The position numbers and the translations under genes were made by a program. Positions 55,679 to 64,000 of a stretch of 64,000 nt of DNA are shown one piece after another. Within the stretch, counting starts at the first letter, position 1. Every line of letters begins with the position of its first letter. The notes under the pieces were generated by a model. The model did no database searches. It was not told the origin of the DNA and was given only the letters and a program-made list of their open reading frames with translations. Origin of the DNA: Isoetes taiwanensis (taxonomy: Eukaryota > Streptophyta > Lycopodiopsida > Isoetales > Isoetaceae); NCBI GenBank assembly GCA_021234155.1, contig JAJEKV010000036.1, positions 12,537,426 through 12,601,425 on the forward strand, given 5' to 3'.

Positions 55679-57546
55679 ATAAATACCGTTTCATTGTAGG
55701 AATTGGACTTACTTCATTGCATTTGTAAATGATGTTGCCACCGGTTGCATTTGAATGATATTGTCCAATCTTATAAATGAGGTAGATAGATAGTACTTTC
55801 GGACGTTAAAATATACTTCCTTCCTTCCTTCCTTCCTTCTATGTTATACCACATGGCAGGCCAGGATCCCATAGGGATATATGACGATCTCTTAGATGTC
55901 CCAAGAGAAACTTGAGAAGAGGTGCATTAGGTTTGGGGTATTGAAGGCCTTGACAATATACTCAAATGATTAACTTTTAATGCTCATGTCTTGTTACATG
56001 TACATGCACTATCATGGTTGTCTCATGTCTTAGTGCAATGTATATATACCACGATGGTTGTGTCTACCTTTACATTCAATGTGGTTGTCCACTTCAAGTC
56101 CACGGATGGAAGTTGCACACCAATGTATTGGAGTCAAGAGTATGGCTTTTAGATGCATAGACGTGCCTTGTAATGCATATGCACCAAGGTCCTTGAGCCA
56201 ATTTTATTTTATTGTTATTTTTTTTGGCACTTTGCAGAAGAAAATACACTAAAACTAAAGTTGCATTGAAGAGAAGGTATCCTCATCCTCCAGTAGAAGT
56301 CATTAAGATTGTTGCATCATGTGCAAAGTTACATGAAATTATATGATACCTAAAAGGACATCATTCAAGAGCACATGCTAACTTATAATAGATTGAAAGT
56401 GTTATTTTAACAATAGATTTCAGATATGGTGTGGCTTTTGTTGCCATATAAAGTGGATAACATTTAGTTAACACATAGATATTGTTGGAATATGCATTCA
56501 AAAGAAGATGGTTGTTGCACTACAAATATACAACAGGAGCTTGATATGTTATGAATTCAAAACCTAAACATTCATGGGCACCATACAACAGGAGCTTGAT
56601 ATGTTATGAATTCAAAACCTAAACATTCATGGGCATCTGACTGCTTCAATACCATTATTCTCTTTTCTGGTGCTAGCCATATGTGGGCAGTGCTTGAAAA
56701 ACCTAGGTTCCAACATTTGCCCAAAGTATGGGCGGAAACTAACAGGCAGAAAGTAATAAAGTTAGAAACATGGATCTATTACATCCAAGAACGACCCGCC
56801 TCTCATTAACCTGCAATAGAAGATTCAGACAGGAGAAGCAAATGTGAAATGCTTTACAACATAGTAACTTGTACGTCCGTTATAGTCTGCAGGAAGATGC
56901 CACAGAAACTTATAAACCCAAAATGTGGGGAATATGAAGAGCATGAAATTATAAGCTGAAGAATGCTATAAATGTAATACATGAAAGGCCTAAGCTGCCT
57001 CGCTTATAGATTGATCCATGAGTGGTCTTTATGAACAATATCTCAAATAACGTGCAGATTAGTACTTCAAGGAAAAAGTGTTGATTAATATTAGCAAGGA
57101 GCTATGCTCCCAAAGCCAACATCCTCTTAGTACATCCTAAGTATATGTACAACAGTAAAAATTCAGGTTCTCCAGAGCGCCCAAATAATATGAAAAGCAT
57201 CAAGGATTGTCCATATAATAGCCATGTAGAATATAATGGGAAATACCATGAATAACCACGAACAGCTCCTGTGAAATGAAAGTATTATTCAGTATACATG
57301 TAAAGAGTCTGCAGGTTCCAAGATGGTGTCAAGCAGTAAAAGATGAATGCAAGGGCAAGAAACAACCTGCATGTATGAATATATTCAGGGAGGTTTATTA
57401 TCTGCTAGCAGCCTCTTGCAGATAATAATGAGCAATAAAGAACCAAGTGATTTTTGCAACCAAGGCGCTATTATTATCAATACAGGTCTGAAGATTTGAA
57501 TATTAGTATAGAAACTGGATGCAAAAGCACAAAAGCGAACCCCAAA
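55679..57546. other. Unassigned sequence, possible Helitron body
   Basis: Short frames only. It includes a 55-bp tandem duplication described separately. Confidence 0.35.
56531..56640 (+). repeat. 55-bp tandem duplication
   Basis: Two copies of a 55-bp unit beginning CAACAGGAGCTTGATATG, almost identical, so recently formed. Confidence 0.9.
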
Positions 57547-57552
57547 TGCAGC

Positions 57553-58055
57553 TCAGTCCAAACTGCAAACAACAGCTAATGTTATTCTTAAATAGCTCCA
57601 AATGGCACAGACATAACATGTTGATGCATCAACAGCGAGGATAGACGTTAACTGACCGTCATTTGCACACCAGTTCATATAATGGTACGCATTACATCCA
57701 CAACCATGGCATGCGTTTTTCAGCACTGATCTTTCTGAGTTGATGTTATAAGCTCTATCTGTAACAGAGGCAATTTTAGAAACGAATGCATTTTGCAATT
57801 TTCCTTTCATAAAATCTGCAGAGTATATTAAGATCATCAAATGCAATAAATGGATACAATAGCATGTTAATTACATACTATGATGGATATTCTTTACTTG
57901 TTTCCGTCGTCCTTAAATGCATATGGATCCCTATTCACGTCTGAAAAGTGGTACTTTCTTGCGCACCAGTAGCTCGCTCTTATAGACTTATACAAAACTT
58001 GCAGTATTTGCATCGAAACAAAGTTTGTCACTCCATTGCAATCTTCCAGAGTTGC
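57553..58055 (-). other. Candidate spliced exons of an unidentified gene
   Basis: On the minus strand a 158-bp segment (58055-57898) is open throughout (ATLEDCNGVTNFVSMQ onward to FSDVNRDPYAFKDDG). It is bordered by a CAG acceptor and a GTAAAG donor. A second acceptor (CTCTGCAG) lies near 57846, followed by another open stretch to 57553 containing CHGCGCNAYHYMNWC. Phase analysis favours a short end soon after that second acceptor rather than the long frame. I do not recognise either product. Confidence 0.3.
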
Positions 58056-58059
58056 CTGA

Positions 58060-60083
58060 ATGAATTATGTCTAACACAATCACATCTCTTATTCAAGGTT
58101 GAAAGGACTTGAAAGAGTCTAATGTCTTACCAGAAACCTAACCCTTCCCATCCAAAATAGAAGTTCTCACCAGTGACATGCACATTTCTTGTGTACCTGT
58201 GCACATTTTTTGGAACAGTGAATGGACAGGCAAAATTCTGCAGCCAACAGAGTTGGCTTGAATATTTTCTTGCCAATTATGTTGGTCTTTCTATTCAGCA
58301 ATGCTGAAGAAGCTTCGCATTGAGCCTAAGGATAACCTGCAAAAGCAAGGACAACATGAAGATAGATGCACAAAGTACAAAGTTTACAAATTTGCAAGAT
58401 TCTTATATCTCATGAACTCAGAGATATTTTTTTGTCTCCCGCATCCAAGCACATGATAAAGGCATTAAAAATTTCAGATGAATACATTTTCAGAATTGCT
58501 TATGTCCTTGCTGATGGCTAAACACATGTATCATGTTGCATAGATCCACATCCTATAACTGACAGAACATCCCAGCCTTGCAAGCTTTAGAAAATTCTCT
58601 GATAATATTTTAATTCATATAGAACAAAGTGAGTCAATAAATTTTGACTGATTAGGCTCCTACTAACCTATGACAGTTCCAAAGACATTAAAGAATTAGA
58701 AATAGACATTAAAGAAAAATATTCCCGTCATGTAAATCCCATCTTAGACTTAATGATATATACATGGCAACCAGGAAGATTGATTATACCTCTTAAATAT
58801 ACCAAGTAGTAATGGATGTTTATCTTGATATTGGACGTTTAACTTGCAATTATACCTTGTTATACTGAAATCAATGCCAATCAGTCTGCACAAAACATGG
58901 CAAAGACAATCAGACTACGTGCACAACCTATAAAAAGTTAAACTGGTGTCTAAGATCATGGAAATATATCACAAAAATCTTATGTCAAGCAACCTCAAAG
59001 TAAAACTTTGTTATGCTCTCGTTTATGAAGGACCAGGGATGATGGCTTCACGGACGACAGAAGATATGGCTTTGACCTTCTCAAATTCCTTTACTCAGAA
59101 TGTTATTACATAATAAAGGCCACCATAAAGAATAGAATAGAAAGGAATAACTAAAAAATGCATAACCATTACCAATACTAAAAATGTGAAAAGATTTATG
59201 AGTCATCCACAGTTGCTAGGAAGAGGCTTTAGATGCATCTATTGAATGCTTATATATATTATCTGCTCCAAATCATCTGGCTATGCATAGAACAATAGGG
59301 GTTTTTGGAGCATTTCAAACCGTGGCAGGCTAAGAAATCCTAACAATCATTTCACAAATTTCTATGGGTCTCTAAATCATTGCATCTACCTGTGTAAACG
59401 GTATCCATTATGGAGGTCGTAAGCTCTCGAGTGTTTGTTATGCAGGTCACTAAGCTCCCAACTTCGTCCTCTCCGAGACAATCTGGCACCTCAAACATCG
59501 AATTTGGCCAAAGAGGAAGCAATCTAATTGCGCACAAAGAGTCAGACCTTACAATGGATGTCGCTGTAGTGCATGTCGATGCCAAATATCTGGCCGAAAA
59601 CCTTAAAAACCCCAATCCATGACTACATCATTCTGAATAACTGTGGCAGACATGCCGAGGATAAGCCATCCCAGATAAGCAATCCACGAAAATTGGGGGG
59701 ATCTCGGATAACTATCGGCCCCCAGAAATGCGAATTTCAAAATCATAGTGCACTCCAAATGCTCGATTTTTGGTTAACGGAAAATTTTACAGGTGAGAAA
59801 AAGCTCCACAACCTTAGAAAAATCAACCTAAAAAAAAATCTAAAAAGTTTTCCACTTGACGGAAAAACCAAATTTAAACAATAGGATAGCACTGTATAGG
59901 CTGCCATAATCTATTACTATTTATTTGTAAATGATATTGACTGAGCGTTTCCTTCTAATTTGACCAAGTGATGGCCGAGTTTCAACGGAAGAAAGATCTT
60001 TCAACTCTTTGAACAAATTTAGATTTTAGGCTTCTGCCAAACAACCGACAAATTGACATTTATCAGTATGTTTTAAATATGCA
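58060..60083. other. Unassigned sequence
   Basis: Several splice-like sites but no recognised exon. The plus-strand frame at 59410-59622 is unremarkable. Confidence 0.35.
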
Positions 60084-60748
60084 ATTCTAGGATGGGGCTC
60101 GCATGAAACCAACAAACCGCCATAGATAGGCTTCTCATTCATCTCAGCAGATTTTCTACAATGGTGGACAGTGGGTAGCCGCACACATGCGAACTACCCA
60201 CGAAAAATAAAGGGAAAATCCAATTATATCATTTGGACCCCAAAAAATACAATGCTAATAGATGAGTGGCTGATGTACCTGCCGAAAGCTTATCACCGGG
60301 ATTAAAAAACCCCGCCCTTTCGGGTTTTCGAGGAAAAACCCTAGTGATAAGCCTTCGGCAAGGGGGCTTGGACAAACGTAAGGCATAGAAATCGCTCCCA
60401 AAAACCCCCGCATGGAGAAGTCGAAACAGATGCTTCGCCCCTGCACGCACATCACCAACACAACAAACGAGACAACACAAACATACCAGAGGATAGCATC
60501 ACCCAGGGGGTGGAAAAAAGCATCACCCAGCGGGTGGAAGAAAAACATGATAACAGAAATTTGCACAATACAATAAACAAAGAAGGGGAGGAGGGTGGTT
60601 TCAAAGAGAATAAGGTACTGCTGAGAGAAGAGGAAGCGCCGATGAGACGTTGATGCAGAACCGCGCCTAAAATAGCGAAACCCCAACCAGGAAGGGCATG
60701 CGCCACATGCATGCATGCAAGACATGCATGCTCGCCCCATCCTAGAAT
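60084..60748 (-). mobile_element. MITE-like element with 22-bp inverted termini (long copy)
   Basis: The ends ATTCTAGGATGGGGCTCGCATG and, inverted, ATTCTAGGATGGGGCGAGCATG agree at 20 of 22 bases. Inside are two CACCCAG(C/G)GGGTGG motifs and the structured hairpin. It is related to the repeat at 12385-13104. The frames inside are not coding. Confidence 0.7.
60281..60359 (-). other. Conserved structured hairpin, copy 4 (GAAA loop)
   Basis: The 16-nt arms (60281-60296 and 60344-60359) pair fully on the minus strand with one G-U pair. The inner part is nearly identical to copy 1 (T5, CCTCG, A4, CCC-GAAA-GGG, CGGGG, T6). Confidence 0.78.
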
Positions 60749-60769
60749 CCCATCGATCCGATGTCCGAC

Positions 60770-61101
60770 ATTCTAGGATGGGGCTCGCATGAAACCAACA
60801 AACTGCCCGAATACCAGAGAACTTCCTTATCAAACTAGAATCGAGGACGAAGGTCACAGGACGAAGGCTAAAGGTCGGAAAAGGACAGCAAGAAAGAAAT
60901 GCCAAATTGGCCAAACGAAGCAGGAAGAAGCCCCTCCCCTGCCTGGAAACAATTCAAAGAGAATAAGGTACTGCTGAGATAAGAGGAAGCGCCGATGAGA
61001 CGTTGATGCAGAACCGCGCCTAAAATAGCGAAACCCCAACCAGGAAGGGCATGCGCCGCATGCATGCATGCAAGACATGCATGCTCACCCCATCCTAGAA
61101 T
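60770..61101 (-). mobile_element. MITE-like element, short copy
   Basis: It has the same termini as the neighbouring element and an almost identical first 150 bp (60951-61101 against 60604-60748). The interior is different and lacks the hairpin. It is flanked by the direct repeat TCGATCCGATGTC (60753-60765 and 61103-61115). Confidence 0.68.
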
Positions 61102-63211
61102 GTCGATCCGATGTCTCGGATCGACGGGATCATCTGGTCCACTCCATAAAGGTAACTGCCTTTTGCTTTCATTAAGTTACATCATAAAATTATCTCAACC
61201 ATGGGGTAACTTTATATATGAAAAACCAAGAGAAAAGAGAACTTATATGAGTAGAGTGGAATGTAACCTTTGCATAAAATGAACACATTTACAATTACAA
61301 CTGGGTAAAACCAAATGGGCAAACATCATGAACTAATTTCTAATCTTAAACTAAAGCTGTTTGGACTTTTAGTACAGAATCACTACCTTCAACCTAAGGC
61401 TGTATATAGGCTTGCATGAACATCTGATTAAATCTAGCATAAAAAATACCTGACAACTAAATAAATAGACTGAACCAGTGGAGAAGCATGAAGAGAAAGT
61501 AACTTCTATGGATGCTGATTGCAAAAGGCCTGTTGAAAACACATGAGTGCCAAGCTGAAGTAAAAGCACTAGATATTTTAGAAAATAGCTTTCACATTTT
61601 TAGTTCTAACATAAAAGGACAAAAACATGATATCATAGAAATTTCATACCAAAACAAAAAAGAAAATATCAAACAAACTGCAAACATCTTTGTAGTTGTA
61701 TCTGTAAAAAAAATACATTCTAGCAGCCTACTATATAGCATGTTGTGATTTTGCAAGCCTCCCTTCAAGAGTATAAGCATAAAAATAATTGGAGGTTCCC
61801 AGGGGGAAATTGAACACGGTGGGATAGACAATGGTCCTATGCCATTGATGTACAAGAGGAGTAGGATCACAAAAAAAGGATAGGCAAATGTCTCCCTTCT
61901 CAGGCACATAAAGCTATTAGGGGTGTTCATTAGAGGACTATTCAAAAAGGTTTTCTTCTTCTTTTATGGATGTTCTCTGCAACCATTGCAAATCATAGAG
62001 TATTTCCGATAAATATAGCACAACCAATCATTTCTAAGTGTATTCGCACTGGGCGCGCGCTGGCCATATGGGATCCGTAGGATGGAAAAATCCGACGGCC
62101 GCATGGGGTGTTGGGCGCGACGAGTGCGAATAAGCATAACCATAACTGTTAGGAATTGAGCAATAGTGTGGAAATACCTGAAGCTATTGGCATCGAAGGA
62201 ACTACTTCCATCCTATGTTAGATCTGTACATATCAAAAAGAAAAGGGCTAGTACATGCCACAATCTGCCACAAAGACTTATTTTTCAGCTCAAGGTTCTT
62301 CAAAACCTTGAATTCTCGCAACAAAGGCACAACAAAGTAAGACTAGTAAATGCTAGAAGATTAGCATATGATCATAAAATACCTCAAAAAAATAAAAATC
62401 AAGAATCTGTTCACTTCAAAATTCGACATGTAATGGCAAGAATATTTCTGCAGGGGCACTCATAAATAATGTTATTGCATATTTCTACTCATAAACTTTG
62501 TCATTCTTGCAAGATGGCTAACATCATGTATCCAGAAAATATGTCATGCAATACTTGAGGGAACTGTGTGGACTAAACCTTCATTGTTACTGGCAACTGA
62601 ATGATCATTGTACAACCATGTAAAAACGCAATGGCTCTATATAGCAAGCTAAATGTTGATCTCGTATATAAGCCTGGAGAAACAAATGATACACTCAAAT
62701 GTTAATCAACCTAATACATTCAGATGTAATTCAAAAAAAAATTACCATGCCATCAATGTTGAAAACCGTCTGAAAACCACCGCAAGTACATGATTTGGAA
62801 GCGTATACCAAAGAATCTGTAGAATAGACTTAAAATGAAATCCAGGCTCGGTTATGGCGGAAATCTCTGGTAGCAATTTTTGGAAGACCACAGAAGAGCT
62901 TCTTTTAGAGGACTTGTAAAACGGCAAGGATTAAGGGAACTGAAGTCAGGTTCAACATGCTACGGCAGATCCACCAGGGCCTTGCCAAAATCCGAACTGT
63001 GTCGTTCTCTGCTTGCGGACCTTTGCTTGTAAAACCTGCGCCTATGCTTGCAAATGCAACTAATGCCCACCGTAAGACCCTACTAAACCATGATCTGCAG
63101 CTCCTTCTAATGAAATACGAAATCCATGAAACGCCTTTGTCATCACCGCCCTGTAAAAACGTGCCCCAAAATGATTTTGAAAGACTTACCATAAAATAAA
63201 AAAGCGGCTTT
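61102..63211. other. Unassigned sequence
   Basis: No recognisable gene. A GC-rich inverted word pair (GGGCGCGC and TTGGGCGCGACG) lies near 62050-62120. The frames at 62905-63199 are open on both strands but unrecognised. Confidence 0.4.
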
Positions 63212-63305
63212 AGCGACTGGAAAAAACGTTAGTGCTTGCTGAAAAAAACGTTACACTTAGCGACTGGAAAAAGCGTTAGTGCTTGCTGAAAAAAACGTTA
63301 CACTG
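63212..63305 (+). repeat. 47-bp tandem duplication
   Basis: Two 47-bp copies starting AGCGACTGGAAAAA, differing at two positions. Confidence 0.9.
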
Positions 63306-63345
63306 GCATGAGCAACCGACCCCAAAAATATTTTAGTTAAGTAGA

Positions 63346-63375
63346 CTAGTAAACGTGTGCCCAACGTTGTCAGGC
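63346..63375 (-). mobile_element. Degenerate Helitron-type 3' terminus
   Basis: On the minus strand GCCTGACAACGTTGGGC is followed by ACACGTTTA and CTAG, then T. The hairpin is imperfect. Confidence 0.4.
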
Positions 63376-64000
63376 TAATGTCCTGGCATGTGCTTTTACT
63401 CGGCCTTTAATTTCCAAATGTGCAACTTCTGACAACACCACATGTTGATATTTGCAAGATAGTTGAGCACATGTTTATCCCTTCCTTATACCCTCTAGGG
63501 CACAATCTCATCTCCCTTAATCTCAGCTATGCAACTCTTGACGATTTGGGAGATTTTTGCCCTTCTTTCTTTACCGCTCAGCTCATCCAAACAAGTGACT
63601 ATAATGCTACCCAGCTATGGACGCCGGAAAGCTCCCTTTTATTCATCCAGGTATGGATTCTTTCGCTTTCTTGATATGTTTTATCTGTCTATGAACCATA
63701 AAGTCTATAATCTATGGAGCAGATTACCAGATTTGCATGTGGAGGTATCAGTTTAGGGTTTGCATATGCACATCAAATGGTAGACGGTCCGTAGGATTCA
63801 AACTGAAATCAGATGTGTTGAACGTTTCTGAGCCAACACCGTCCGAACCTTTGGTTGTAAGATGCTTCAACTTTGACAGAAAGAGATAAACAAAGTTGAA
63901 GATCTATTGGGGGTTCCAACTACACTTCATTCCGTTATTGTCTCTCGCCATATATGGCGGAAGATATGTGAGGCAAGATGCATGCATCCGAGATATAACC
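63376..64000. other. Unassigned sequence at window end
   Basis: Open frames on the plus strand (63420-63756) overlap each other and match nothing I know. This may be the body of a Helitron. Confidence 0.35.

Noticed and set aside
57553-57846. A 97-residue cysteine-rich protein as an independent gene
   Set aside because: It lacks a supported start, and the upstream exon joins it in another phase; kept only as part of a low-confidence exon candidate.
60281-60359. Helitron terminus ending CTAG in the hairpin core
   Set aside because: CTAG-T occurs in one copy only; the matching position reads CTAA, CTTA or CTTA in the others, and complementary arms continue beyond it.

Overview
This is a transposon-rich stretch of nuclear DNA from a land plant with a large genome. 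The evidence is eukaryotic and plant-like: a Ty3/gypsy chromovirus with an integrase chromodomain and an initiator-Met tRNA primer site, an L1-like LINE, a MULE transposase remnant with a SWIM zinc finger, a CACTA-like element, Helitron-type termini, and spliced exons of the plant histidine-biosynthesis phosphatase HISN7. I cannot name the species. No intact host gene can be shown.

Layout. 1-3204: AT-rich DNA with nothing recognisable. 3205-7814: a CACTA-like DNA element (terminal inverted repeats, TAC target duplication, subterminal repeat arrays) that holds four consecutive exons of a HISN7 fragment on the minus strand. 7815-12384: two unidentified minus-strand ORFs (9290-10392) and duplicated AT-rich segments. 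12385-13104: a repeat carrying a conserved structured hairpin. 13238-26745: a gypsy chromovirus (LTRs 13666-15240 and 25234-26745) preceded by a 428-bp remnant of a second copy. 26746-32950: degenerate sequence. 32950-41640: a complex of 19-bp minisatellite arrays and inverted repeats of a ~0.55-kb module. 41790-42860: two adjacent tandem arrays. 43723-48730: a dead LINE on the minus strand. 49010-51190: a 36-111-bp repeat array interrupted by an inserted element. 51939-53179: a decayed MULE transposase. 53190-64000: satellite-like repeats, Helitron-type ends, possible exons near 58 kb, two neighbouring MITE-like elements, and otherwise unassigned DNA.

The main discovery is inside the chromovirus. 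Between the primer site and gag it carries two extra genes, each preceded by a module of two strong ~67-bp inverted repeats and a TATAAATA box. The first gene (15914-17146) starts with the exact histone H3 tail MARTKQTAR, continues through a long charged linker, and ends with a complete H3 histone-fold domain aligned to H3 without gaps over its last 90 residues. It is therefore an H3-derived protein carried by a retrotransposon whose integrase ends in a chromodomain. The second gene (17861-19388) is unidentified. All genes in this copy are broken by frameshifts or stops, so the system must be tested in intact relatives.

A second unexpected pattern is a structured hairpin present four times in at least two kinds of repeat. 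Its arms differ in sequence but stay complementary, and its tetraloop switches between GAAA and TTCG. Two U tracts face each other around an A-rich bulge, which resembles an RNA stability (ENE-like) element.
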